From positions 607,579 through 671,578 of the forward strand of contig JAJVDF010000418.1 of NCBI GenBank assembly GCA_022410635.1: 64,000 bases of DNA, written 5' to 3'. The stretch is from Tretioscincus oriximinensis. Taxonomy: Eukaryota > Chordata > Lepidosauria > Squamata > Gymnophthalmidae. The stretch's first letter is position 1; each line of letters begins with the position of its first letter. The position numbers and the translations under genes were made by a program. The notes beneath the pieces were generated by a model, which saw only the letters and a list, made by a program, of their open reading frames with translations, was not told the DNA's origin and did no database searches. Positions 22,501 through 32,300 of this stretch are shown here, one piece after another.

Positions 22501-25298
22501 TATCAGGTAAGAATGCTCATTTAAGGGCGGTAAAACAATATATATGAATGATTAGAACTCACTGGGGTGCTCAGTATGTATTTCATGTTTTGCTTTGGGT
22601 AAGATTTGTTATTTTTGCATGCTGCCTCCTGGATGTATATTATAAATCCCAGAGTACTGGCTCATATTTGCTCTAATCTGTTTATACTGAAGTTTCATCT
22701 AAGATAGCAGGTCATCTTCCAAGTTTGTTGCACTCCCTGATTTCCATCTTGATTGTTTCATAGTTTGGCTGAATATTTGCTTGCTTTGGAAAGTTTTTTG
22801 GCTTTCAAAACAAGCGAGCTGTTTGCTCAAGGTAGTCCACTTTATGACAAGTTATGTATAAAGTTGTTCACTTTAGAAGGAGCACCATGCCAACACTTCA
22901 GTTTCATTTATTAAAAATATAATAGCAAAAAAGTGAATTGTGAGATAGTGAAGCAGATGAATAACAAACTGAATTCTTGACTTTGAAAGCAGTTTCTGTT
23001 TTAGGATACAGTAAAATACGCTGGATGTCTGTTATTGATAATTATGGTGTAATTATATGAAAATTATTTTAATCTGTGTAAAGTGGGTAATCTGTTTCTA
23101 GGCTCCTGGGTTTTTTAAAATACTTGTTATGTTACACTTAATTGGTACACTTAATATTTTAAAAGAATTCCTGGAACTGTTTATCCGATACGTGCACTGC
23201 TGAAGTATTAATATAAGAATAGGATCATCTTATCTGATGATTTTTTTCATTACCTATCTTACAGTAGCAGCTCTTATATCCTATGTAGTTGCACATATTT
23301 TCTGGAGAGGGAACAGTCTGCATACAAATGCATGGCTTTGGATTTATGGTGGATCTGATTCTGTAGATTCCTTCATAGTGTACTCCATGCTAAAACAAGT
23401 TGCTACCGTCAGCCTCAGCCTGACTTTCTCCTTGGATCCTGGTTGCTGAAATGGATAGTACATCTGTGTACATATTTGTCTTTTTATCCAAAAATGTGTC
23501 TTCCATTAAGGGTGGATGGGTGAGTCCATTCCATCTTGACACTAGTTCTCATACGGTTATGGAACAGGTTTCTTGGAGCATGGAGCACAAGTTGGCCCGC
23601 TCTGGTACCTATGAGGTGAAGTTCTTCGATGAAGAATCGTACAGCATTTTGCGCAAGGTGAGGCTTTTCTAAGTGGATAATATAAGAGACTTTGGAAATA
23701 GCAAATTGTATAATGAATAGCCCAGAAAATATACAGAAAAAATAGAATGTACACAAAAATGGCTAGTAGTTAAGAACTATATTTTGGGGAGAATGAGGAG
23801 TGATATAGCAAAAGTAAGATTCATATTCTGGATGTAATCCCCTGGATTAAATAAGTAGAGTGTCATAAGTATATGACATGTGTAGCATGTGTATATGTAT
23901 ATAGTTTAATGTCTTTACTGTTATAGGTTCTACTGTTATAGGTTTTACTGTTATAGGTTCCCTTATTTAATTTTGGAGGGGAGATTGAAATTTATTTGAA
24001 CTTGGTTAAGCCCTGGGCAGATTGTATTGAAGATAAAAATGTTTTGAAACAAGCAAAATAATCCAACAGCACCTTGTGCAAGGTGAGGCTTTTTGTAATG
24101 GGTAAAATAAGAAGCTTTGGATTCCTGGTGAATAGGTTAGTAAAAGGAAAAGCAAAAATCAAAGTATGAAGGATTTAGGGACCCTTGGAAACTGGCAACT
24201 TATTTTCAATAGTTTTACTCTTTGATCTTACAGAATTTAGAATGAATTTCCCTCATGCTGTTCTCTTCCATACCTATTTTTAGTAGAAAGCCTGATATGG
24301 CTGTGGGCTGGTGTGTAATTTCTCCAACAGAGCTGAGTGATTTTGTCCTGCTTGTGTACACTTTGAGATTTCCTTTCTATGAAGACTTGCATGTTTACTT
24401 CTCACAGATCTTACTTACTCCTTTCTTTGTCCTAGGCTCAACGCAACAATGAGGATGTTTCAGAGATCAAGCCCCTCTTTTCAGTTAATGTGGATCATCG
24501 AGTAAGTAAAAAGAGTCTGTCTTTGTAAAAAAAGGCAGTCAGGAGCCAGGGAAAACTGTTTTTAATTTCAAATGAAACATTTGAATATGATAATTTATTA
24601 TAGTTAAGATTTTTTATAGATCCAACATGGAGTACTTTCCAGATTAAGTTATCTATCTGTTCTTTAATGGAAACTTCAGCATTACTTGTTACCTAAGGCA
24701 TGATTTTTGGAGCTTTGGATATATAAAAAAAGCAGTAAAATTCAGGACTGTGCATAATTTAGTACAGTCTTGAAACGAAATGCCCAGAGAATATGCTTCA
24801 TTCTTCATTTAATAGTAGACCTTTTCAACTAGGCTATATTATGTTCCAGAAAGGATATCGGGTTTTGTTGTTCATCTGCAATTGTAGAACAGGTTCCACC
24901 AGCATTTTTAGGAAGTAAAAAAAATGAAGATTTTGTCTTCTGCTTGAGATACATTGGTGTGAGGTGCTAAATTAGATAACTGATCTAATCCAGCAGATTT
25001 CCTCTTNTGTTCAGTTAACTCAAATTTGATTTTCAAATGCAAATCATTGCTTGGAATTGTACAACAGAACCAAGGTAAAATTTAACTATGAAGGTTCACC
25101 TGTTTGTAATTCCCAAGTCTTTTTTTTCAAACCTGCCAATCAACAAGACTGACATTATCTGTTCTGTTTCTTCTCCTCCCCTTCTGTTCCCAGGGTGCCT
25201 GGAATGGACCATGGGTCTCCACTGAGGTGTTGGCAGCCTTCATTGGTATAATTGTGTATTATATGGCTTTCAGTGCCAAAAGCAACATTCAAGCGTAA
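19432..25298 (+). CDS. SSR4: Signal sequence receptor subunit 4 / TRAP-delta, complete
   Basis: Exons 19432-19501, 21270-21388, 22432-22506, 23568-23657, 24436-24501 and 25194-25298 join in frame to 525 nt, 174 aa plus stop; the human protein is 173 aa. The protein is part of the translocon-associated complex at the ER Sec61 channel. Residues 1-23/24 form a signal peptide ([17 protein letters not shown]). The luminal domain carries Cys27 and Cys58, a likely disulfide pair. A membrane span sits near residues 149-166 ([15 protein letters not shown]), with a short tail [17 protein letters not shown] and [12 protein letters not shown] segments match SSR4 closely. The ATG at 19432 is chosen because it starts the signal peptide in the GC-rich first exon. 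No break is seen. Confidence 0.96.
20258..21192 (-). mobile_element. 5'-truncated L1 LINE with 16-bp target duplication
   Basis: On the minus strand the frame from about 21176 to 20605 has the C-terminal features of L1 ORF2: [19 protein letters not shown] then FWEKIIVEL. The left edge reads as AATAAAATATATTTTTT plus A-run on the minus strand, which is the 3' polyadenylated end. AAATATGTTCTGTCAT occurs at 20258-20273 and again at 21177-21192, a perfect 16-base target site duplication. An L2-like tail is nested inside at 20370-20463. The insertion lies in SSR4 intron 1, antisense to the gene. Confidence 0.85.
20370..20463 (+). mobile_element. L2-like LINE 3' tail nested in L1
   Basis: GTAAGCCGCCCTGCGACCTT, then AGGGCGGGATAAAAG and an AAATAAATAAATA run, match the 3' tails at 25740, 30560, 35110 and 49570. 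Confidence 0.6.
21270..21388 (+). CDS. SSR4: SSR4 exon 2
   Basis: The acceptor AG is at 21268-21269 and the donor GTGGGT at 21389. It encodes [11 protein letters not shown] to LTCKNGAQ, with both luminal cysteines, and ends in phase 0. Confidence 0.95.
21389..22431 (+). other. SSR4 intron 2
   Basis: AT-rich unique sequence without recognisable repeats or coding signal. Confidence 0.6.
22432..22506 (+). CDS. SSR4: SSR4 exon 3
   Basis: The acceptor is at 22430-22431 and the donor GTAAGA at 22507. It is 25 codons, [19 protein letters not shown] then DVGRYQ, phase 0 at both ends. Confidence 0.95.
22507..23567 (+). other. SSR4 intron 3
   Basis: AT-rich unique intron; no repeat or gene recognised. 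Confidence 0.55.
23568..23657 (+). CDS. SSR4: SSR4 exon 4
   Basis: The acceptor is at 23566-23567 and the donor GTGAGG at 23658. It is 30 codons containing [19 protein letters not shown], a highly conserved luminal segment, phase 0. Confidence 0.95.
23658..24435 (+). other. SSR4 intron 4 with a three-unit tandem repeat
   Basis: A 15-base unit (GTTCTACTGTTATAG) occurs about three times at 23915-23960. GCAAGGTGAGGCTTTT near the exon 4 donor also recurs at 24078, a partial echo of the exon end. No gene is seen. Confidence 0.5.
24436..24501 (+). CDS. SSR4: SSR4 exon 5
   Basis: The acceptor is at 24434-24435 and the donor GTAAGT at 24502. It is 22 codons, [19 protein letters not shown] then DHR. 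Confidence 0.95.
24502..25193 (+). other. SSR4 intron 5
   Basis: AT-rich, nothing recognised. It ends in a strong pyrimidine tract before the acceptor at 25192-25193. Confidence 0.55.
25194..25298 (+). CDS. SSR4: SSR4 exon 6, transmembrane segment and stop
   Basis: It encodes [18 protein letters not shown], the hydrophobic IIVYYMAF part and the tail SAKSNIQA, then TAA at 25296-25298. Confidence 0.96.
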   Translation, partial: GAWNGPWVSTEVLAAFIGIIVYYMAFSAKSNIQA

Positions 25299-25306
25299 GC
25301 CATTTC

Positions 25307-25312
25307 AATAAA
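25307..25312 (+). terminator. SSR4: SSR4 polyadenylation signal
   Basis: AATAAA lies eight bases after the stop codon and is followed by T-rich sequence with TGTTG within 20-25 bases. This gives a very short 3' UTR. Confidence 0.75.
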
Positions 25313-25419
25313 CTTTTCATATAAATCCTGTTGTCCTTTCTACAGTTTCACAGGGATGATAAAATTCTTCTGTATACTGGTCCCTTGTCCATCTTGGGTA
25401 GCCCTATACAATATAGCTC

Positions 25420-25798
25420 ATAATCTTGTTGAAAGAACCAAAGCCTTCTGCCACGATAAGAGTCCAAGTACTCTTATGCACTGCCCATGTCAACCCAGTT
25501 GGCAATGCTGCATTTTCTATTGAACTTACCTTGGTCCCCTATAAGTCCATTCAGTTCTATGGGCATGGTCTTCTAGTCTATAGAATAGTCTACCTCTCTA
25601 CCAGGCCCATAGTCTATAGAATAGTCTACCTCTCTCAGTGCATCAGTCATCATTGTATTATTTTAGAAGAACTTTGAAGATGCACCTCTTTAACCTATTT
25701 TCAGATATTGTTTTGATACTGTTTTACTATGTAAATTTTGTATTGTTTTTATTGTTGGCCACCCTGAGACTTTTGGGTATAGGTATAAATAAATAGTG
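25420..25798 (+). mobile_element. L2-like LINE 3' end
   Basis: CAGTCATCATTGTATTATTT at about 25644 matches 49433 onward in another copy. The tail GGCCACCCTGAGACTTTTGG, GTATAGGTATAAATAAATAG is the family 3' signature. A local duplication of TCTATAGAATAGTCTACCTC occurs at about 25577 and 25614. Confidence 0.65.
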
Positions 25799-25799
25799 C

Positions 25800-27470
25800 T
25801 GGCAAAATGCAGCAAGAAATATTTCAATGCAAAAATAGCAATGTAACTAAGGACAATGGAAGAGTAGTTAACAAGAATCATCCCCGTCGAACCACCAGCA
25901 TACCAATACACAGCAGAATGCCTCCTGGAATTCTAAAAAGAACTCCACGTGGACTTCTGATGGAATTAGATTTTTACATCAAATGGTTCCGCCAATATGT
26001 CCAAACAAAGATAATCAACAAACAATGTAAGCTACCATACAATCTCGGCCGCAAGGAACAGGAAGCCATACAGAGCCTCAAGAACAACTCTAATATTATC
26101 ATCAAAGAGGATGACAGGGGGAGCTGTACTCATGAACAAATCTGACCACACACAGGAGGCCAGGAGGCAACTATGCAACACCACATTCTATAGAATAAGA
26201 ACATAAGAAGAGCCATACTGGATCAGGCCACAGCCCATCGAGTCCAGCATTCTGTGTCACACAGAGGCCCACCAGATGCACCTGGGCAGTCCGAACAGAG
26301 GAAAGCAAAATATGCTGCTCCTGTTCGTGACTCCCTGCAAATGGTATTTCAAGAGTCCTGCCTGTTGCTCCATCCCGGAGGCAACATCCAGACAACTATC
26401 TTAGTATCCATTTATACCCTTAGTGTCCATAAACCTGTCTAGTCCTGTCTTGAAACTATCCAAGCTGTTAGCTACCACTACCTCTTCAGGAAGTAAATTC
26501 CACAGGCCGATGACCCTCTGGGTGAAAAAATACTTTCCTTTGTCTGTTCTCACTTTTCTACCCAACAGTTTTAAGGAGTGCCCTCTGGTCCTTGTGTTGT
26601 GTGATAGAGAAAACATTTTTTCTCTATTCACTCTGTCGATCCCATGCATGATTTTGTACACTTCAATCAGATCACCCCTCAAACGTCTCCTTTCAAGGCT
26701 GAAGAGGCCCAGACGTTGCAGCCTTGCTTCGTAAGGGAGGTGCTCCAGACCCTTGATCATTTTTGTTGCCCCTTTCTGCACCTTCTCCAGTTCCAAAATA
26801 TCCCTCTTGAGATGTGGTGACCAGAATTGAACACAGTATTCCAGAATAGATTCCAGAATAGAATCCAAATATCCTGCAGAGGAATACCATAAGAAATTAC
26901 AATCATTACTTATGGAGTTTCCCATGGAAGTACGGGACCTGATACAAGTGAACACACTGCAGGAGCCCTAATCAGGTACCTTCTATCTACTACCCAAAAT
27001 ACACAAACAAGACAACCCTGGAAGAATTGTTTCCAGCATTGGAACCCTTACTGTTGGTGCCTCTAGATATATCAGTCCCTATGCCATCAACACCCCCTAG
27101 CTATGTGATGGACACGACTGACTTCTCATGGAAACTACAATCCATCCACAACCTCCCAGAGAACACCACCTTAGCTATTATGGATGTGGAATCCCTATAC
27201 ACCAACATCCCCCACAAGGAACACCATCCCAGATGGCACCTCTGCAGACCTAGCCACCAAGATCTGCTACTTTGTTCTCACGCATAACTATTTCACTTTT
27301 GACAATAACGTATCTTCAAACTAATGGTATCACCATGGGCACACATAGGGCACCGCAATATGCCACTTTTATGGTTGATCTAGAACGTTTTCTCAACTCC
27401 TGCGCCCAGAAACCTCTACTTAAGATTCATCGATGGCATCTTTATATTACCCACTCCTCCATTAAAACCA
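25800..27470 (+). mobile_element. Penelope-like element (PLE), degenerate, interrupted by CR1
   Basis: Fragments on the + strand match Penelope-type reverse transcriptase. Before the CR1 they are MELDFYIKWFRQ, LGRKEQEAIQSLKNN and NIIIKEDDRGS. After it they are [59 protein letters not shown] and [27 protein letters not shown] and [11 protein letters not shown] are hallmarks of PLEs. Stops and frameshifts are frequent, and no GIY-YIG endonuclease is recognisable, so the 3' part is missing. PLEs prime reverse transcription at nicked DNA and are related to telomerase. Confidence 0.8.
26194..26848 (-). mobile_element. Young CR1 LINE 3' fragment inserted in the PLE
   Basis: On the minus strand the frame runs without stops through the ORF2 C-terminus: [84 protein letters not shown]. 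The CR1 3' UTR and the terminal TAAGAACATAAGAAGAGCC follow. It is nearly identical to the copies at 42504 and 63706. The PLE reading resumes on its right side. Confidence 0.88.
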
Positions 27471-27836
27471 CATAGCTACCTTGGGCCAGTCACAGTTCTT
27501 TAGAATTTTATCAGCCCCACCTACTTTATAAGGTGTCTGTTGTGGAGAAAGTAACAAAAAGCTATATGTGCTACCATTTGGTCAGCTGCCTGAGACCTTA
27601 AGCCAGACCTGGGCAAGGGGCGGCCCGAGGGCCACATGCGGCCCTCCTACTGTCTCTGACCGGCCCGCCCCTCTTAGCTCAGAGTTATATACAGTATTGG
27701 GTAGAACTGAGTTAACTATATTAATCCGGCCCTCTAAAACCACCCCAATTTCTCATGCGGCCCCTTGGGAAAAATTAATTGCCCACCCCTGCCTTAAAGT
27801 ATAGGGTGGGATATAAGTACAAATAAATAAATAGTA
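27471..27836 (+). mobile_element. L2/SINE-like tail split by a hAT-like insertion
   Basis: The left part (27471-27603) has CTACCTTGGGCCAGTCACAG then CTGCCTGAGACCTTAAG. The right part (27792-27836) continues AAAGTATAGGGTGGGATATA, AGTACAAATAAATAAATAG. Removing the insert restores the usual tail order CCTGAGACCTT-GGTATAGGG seen in other copies. Confidence 0.6.
27604..27791. mobile_element. hAT-like non-autonomous element with 8-bp target duplication
   Basis: The ends are CAGACCTGGGCAA and TTGCCCACCCCTG, inverted repeats matching 10 of 13. Flanking octamers are CCTTAAGC (27596-27603) and CCTTAAAG (27792-27799). The inside is GC-rich (GGGCGGCCC, GCGGCCC). An 8-base duplication and CAG ends fit hAT. 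Confidence 0.65.
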
Positions 27837-28459
27837 TAAAAGTATGGACACCTTTGGTTTGAAGGAGAAAGATGAACTGGTTGGCAGTTGCACCTGAAGA
27901 ATTTGCTGCCTTTGTTCTGCTTACTTCAAGGTTATTTTGTTTATTGTAAACTGCCATAAGCGTTTTTAAAAAACACTGTACAAATAAAAATGAAAATAGT
28001 TCCAGTGCAAACACCATCCCCATCAGATGTCCAAACTGAATAAACCAATCAGTTCCTGAAACAGAAACATTTAAAGTCTTTTCTTCCAATGAGATGAATG
28101 GGAATCCATATTATCCATGGTTTAAATTTGCTCGAAATAATGCTTGGGCAACCTGCAGTTCAGATTCCTCTTTCAAACTTTGAAGACTGTGTATCCAGCC
28201 CTACCTTTTCACCTCATTTCCTAAATGCAAGTCTTTGGCTGGCCTCAGTTGGGCTGTGGCCCCATTCAGCAGGGCTCCTCTTATGCTCTTGTGTTCTTAA
28301 GCCTCGAATAGAGCACCCCAGCCCTTACCTGACAGGGCTGCATTAAAACCCAGGTAAGAAGAGAGCATTTACATTGCAGAGAATTCTAGCCTCCTTTCCA
28401 GTCTTTGCTCTATTCATTCAATAGATAAGACTATAGCGAGGAGGGAATGAATGGGTGGG

Positions 28460-28757
28460 GGTGAGAAAGTAGGTCGATCCAGGGCCAGTCTCTCCTATAT
28501 GGTCGGGAGGACTCCTCCATGATTCCCTCTTCCCCGGCATAGAGTAGGCTAAGCAGGCTACTAGAGCGTCCCTTTCACGTGCTCTCTTGGCTTCGCGGCT
28601 TCCTACCGACGCTGCTTTAGGTGTGTGTGTGTGTGGGGGGGGGCTGCCCGAGGTGGGAGGAGCCAGGGGGGGGAGGGAGGCCGAGGTTCAGCATCCGGGG
28701 TCGACCGGCGGCGGATCCGGGCAGGCGGGTTGGAGGGAGGGCCGCCCCAGCAGCATC
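28460..28757 (+). promoter_or_regulatory. FAM120C: FAM120C promoter and 5' UTR, CpG-rich
   Basis: GC and CpG content rise from about 28560 and stay high through exon 1. TTTCACGTGCTC near 28577 has an E-box CACGTG. A GT repeat followed by a nine-G run lies at 28621-28643. No TATA box is obvious, and the start site is not defined. Confidence 0.5.
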
Positions 28758-29384
28758 ATGGGGGTGCAGGGCTTCCAGGAGTTCGTGGAGAAGCGCTGCC
28801 CCGGGGCCGTGGTGCCCGTGGACCTGTTGAAGCTGGCACGGGCTGTTGGGAGCCGCGGAGGAGGAGGAGGCCCTGCCGCCGCCGCCGCCGCCGCCTACTG
28901 CGCTGCTTACCATGCTGCAGCGGGCTACGCGCCTCACCCGCCTGGGGCTGCCCCGGGACTGGCCGCTGTCATCGGCCCGGGTCCCTACGCCCACGCCCAG
29001 GCCGCTCCAGGCCTTGGTCCCCCGGCCCCCTGCCCAGCCCGGCTTCTGGTGGACGCCGACTCCGCCCTGCAGCGCCTCTACGGGGGTTACCAAACCGACT
29101 GGGTGTGCGGGGGCCAGTGGAACGCGATGGTGGGCTACCTGGCGGCCCTGTCGCAAGCCTGCCTCTATCAAGGGGGCCTGGAGCTGGCGGTCATCTTCAA
29201 CGGGGGGCTTGGGAAGGAGAGGCTCCCCGAGTGGGGCAGGAAGGCGCAGGCGGAGAGGCAGACGGCGCAGCTGATTGCGGGGCATGTGGGCAACAAGGGC
29301 ACCCCGCCGCCCCGGGCCTGGTTCCTGCCACCTGCCTGCCTGGGCCACTGTGTCCGCTTGGCTATGATCCGATTCCGAGTCAAG
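28758..29384 (+). CDS. FAM120C: FAM120C exon 1 (coding part)
   Basis: 209 codons from the ATG at 28758, ending FRVK at donor GTAAGG (29385), phase 0. The first 30 residues and the part from [10 protein letters not shown] onward are family-conserved. Residues about 31-94 are a Gly/Ala/Pro-rich linker with a (GCC)n-coded alanine run. The ATG is chosen by homology; the frame stays open upstream but with no other ATG of family type. Confidence 0.93.
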
Positions 29385-32300
29385 GTAAGGGCCACAGAGG
29401 CATCCCCTGGGTCCTGCCCGTACATCATTTATTTCCCTGTGGCTGCATCCACACGATTGGTTTATTCCAGAATATCCATGCTTTACTGTGGCATATCCAA
29501 TTAAAGGAACCATCCCCACGAAGCCTTACTCTGGGCTGCCCCTTGGAATAGGAGCCTGCCATCCACATGCTAGTGTAGACTATGGCAGGCCCCGAATGGG
29601 GCCTGCCATAGTCTATACTNGCATGTGGATGGCCAAGCTCTGTCCCAAGATGTGACCCAGAATAAGGCTTCGTGCGGATTGGTCCTTTAATTGGATATTC
29701 CACAGTAAAGCATGGATATTCTGGAATAAACCAATCCACACAGTGCTTTAGGGTTAGGGACAAGCTGAATCCACACATCACTTATTTATTCAAATATTGT
29801 GGATATTCCACAATAAAGTATGGATATCCTAGAATAAACCATTTCACGCAATGCTTTACGGGGGAATATCCAACTATAGTGGAATAAATAAGTGATGTGT
29901 GGATGCAGCCTTATTCTGGTTTGAATCTGAGAATAAGAACCTGCCATCTTCATGTTAGTGTAGGCTATGGCAGGCTATGGCTGTGTCCCAAGATATAATC
30001 CAGAATAAGCCTCAGTGGGGACAGGACCCTGGATACGGACCTTCCCTTTCATCCTCTGGAATTTTCTATTTTTAGTTGTCTTTCTTTTTCTGGTCCTTGT
30101 TCTTTAAATCCCATTTTAAATGTGGTGGGAATTAAATGTGGGAATTTACATAGAAATACAGAGCTACTATTGGATTTACAATATCTAACAAGATAATTTC
30201 TTAGGGCCTTAGAGATGAGAAAGAAAAAGATACACAGCATAAGCTGGCATAGAAATGTGTACTTCTTAGGCAGATTTATCTATGAAAGATCACGGTACCT
30301 ACCTTTTTCTTGATCGGCTCTAAGATCCTAAGAGATCTCCTTGGTAGAAACCATTTTTAATGGACTTCATAGCTGTAGCTTTTAATTTGTATTTTCAATG
30401 TTATTTTCCCAAGACTTCATATTGTCTCTCAGACTTTTTCTGCCACTTGTCACTAAATAATTTTTCTGAACAAGAATTTCTATTTCTATGCCATCTCTAT
30501 CCCTACTTTTAATATTGTTTTATACTTTTTAAATTTTTGTAGTGATGTTTTACTGTTTTTGCCGCCCTGAGACCTTCGGGTATAGGGCGGGGTATAAGTA
30601 TAAATAAATAAATAAATAAAATAAATAAATAAATTTTTTAAGAATTCCATTTCTGAGAATTTTTTAATAAAAAAAATTAGTATTTTCCAACAAAACAGGA
30701 TTGGGAAGATTCAGGCTGCTTGTAATGCACAGATAAATTATAGAATTCATTGTAAGCTAATATGTTTAGAACCACTTTGTGCTGACTGCTGTTTTTGCTC
30801 ATTGTTTATCTCCTACCATGTTAAAAATGTTTTCTTGGGCCATTTAAATGGGGAGAACTGTTGTGTTCATGTTTTGCTCTTGGGCTTTTCCATATGTGTG
30901 CTAGCTGTGAGGATAAAATATTGATTTGGATGGATTTTTATTTTGGCTGAAAGGGGTGCATAAATCATGAAATTGAATGAATATGCTGTAAAACTCAATA
31001 GTTTTGTCTTGATGGCCTGTCCTTAGAAATGTACATAAATTGCTGACCATAACAAATGATGTTTGCTTACCCATCACAACTTGCCTATCTGAAATGTTTG
31101 TCAGACATTATGAAGCTGCAGCTATCCAGAAATTACTGGACTCTGCATTTCAACCTTGGTTGAAGGAAGGTATATAAGGGGCTTTCTATTTACTACCTGC
31201 CATTCTGAGATAAGGCCTAATGCAGAAAGAACTCACCTCCCTTCTGGAGCCCATAAGAAGAGGCAAAATCCAGACAGTTCCATTGCAGTTTGATGATTTT
31301 GTTGTACCTCAGCAATAAAACAGCATTTTATATACTTTAAACATTTTTTAGATCAAAAATTAGTAATTTGTGTTACTTCTTTATGCAAAAGCATTTTAAG
31401 AAGGTTGAAATCTGGGTTATTATGTATGGTTCCCTTGCTAGAAGTTATATTTTTAATTTTTTTCTTGTGGTTTTTTCCCACTTAGTTAAAACCTTGGACA
31501 GTTTAAAACATAACTGGGAATTTGTTTATTGAAAAATATTTGTTGCAGAATGTGCACATTTGAAGATTACAGTGTAGATCATGTTGAAACTTATTCTTAT
31601 ATACCACTGATTTCATGAAGAATATGTGATTTGCAGATTTAAAAAGCAATTATAAAAGATGATATTAAATAATCAAGTCAGCATGGTTTTTACTTTTTTT
31701 AAATTTTGGATTTTTTTTTGTTTTCAATAACTATCTAGAACAATGTATGAAGCTGTACTTATATGTTAAAAAGTTTTTGCTTGCACAGCAGCATTCCAAA
31801 CTATTATGCATCCAAATCTAAAAGTTCATAATATTTTCTGCTCCATGGTGAATGGCTGTTGGCTGAGTTTAGCAGAGGGCAACAGAAAATACATTGGGTG
31901 AAGCACTGAAGGAGAAAATAATATAGTTTCATCGTTTGCCAACTGCTCTCTTTCTAACGTGACATGTTATATGATTGCTCTATGTAAAAGCAAGTTTAGT
32001 GAGTCATGTTTAGTGAGCAAGTTTAGTGAGCCTAATATGCTGCAGTGTTTAATTCTGTGGTTGGATGTGTCGTGAGATTACATACCCTTTCACTAAACAA
32101 AAAGAATTGTGCATGGCTGATATAAGAACATAAGAGGAGTACTGCTGAATTGGGTGGGCCAGAGCCCATCTAGTCCAGCATTCTGTCTCACACAGAGGCC
32201 CACCAATTGTACCTGGGCATCCTGAAGCAGAAGATGGCAAAACCCTCACCTGTTTTTGGCACCTTGCAAATTATTTTTCAGGAATACTGCCTGTTCCTCC

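Larger units (their letters stand above)
25313..28460. other. Intergenic region SSR4-FAM120C, repeat-filled
   Basis: In order it holds an L2-like 3' end, a Penelope-like element split by CR1, an L2/SINE-like tail split by a hAT-like element, and unique sequence to the FAM120C promoter. No host gene is seen. Confidence 0.6.

Noticed and set aside
23915..23960. CRISPR-like or satellite array in SSR4 intron 4
   Set aside because: Only about three 15-base units without spacers; it is a short tandem duplication.
24078..24100. Duplicate of the SSR4 exon 4 end
   Set aside because: Only about 16 bases around the donor match and the upstream coding part is absent, so it is not an alternative exon.
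26423..26734. 103-codon frame on the plus strand over the CR1 at 26194 (and the matching minus-strand frame at 42513)
   Set aside because: It is antisense to the CR1 ORF2 end; both appear only because the CR1 sequence is the same.
28617..29519. 300-codon open frame on the minus strand across FAM120C exon 1
   Set aside because: It is an antisense shadow of a GC-rich exon; it has no domain likeness, and the plus strand encodes the conserved FAM120C start.
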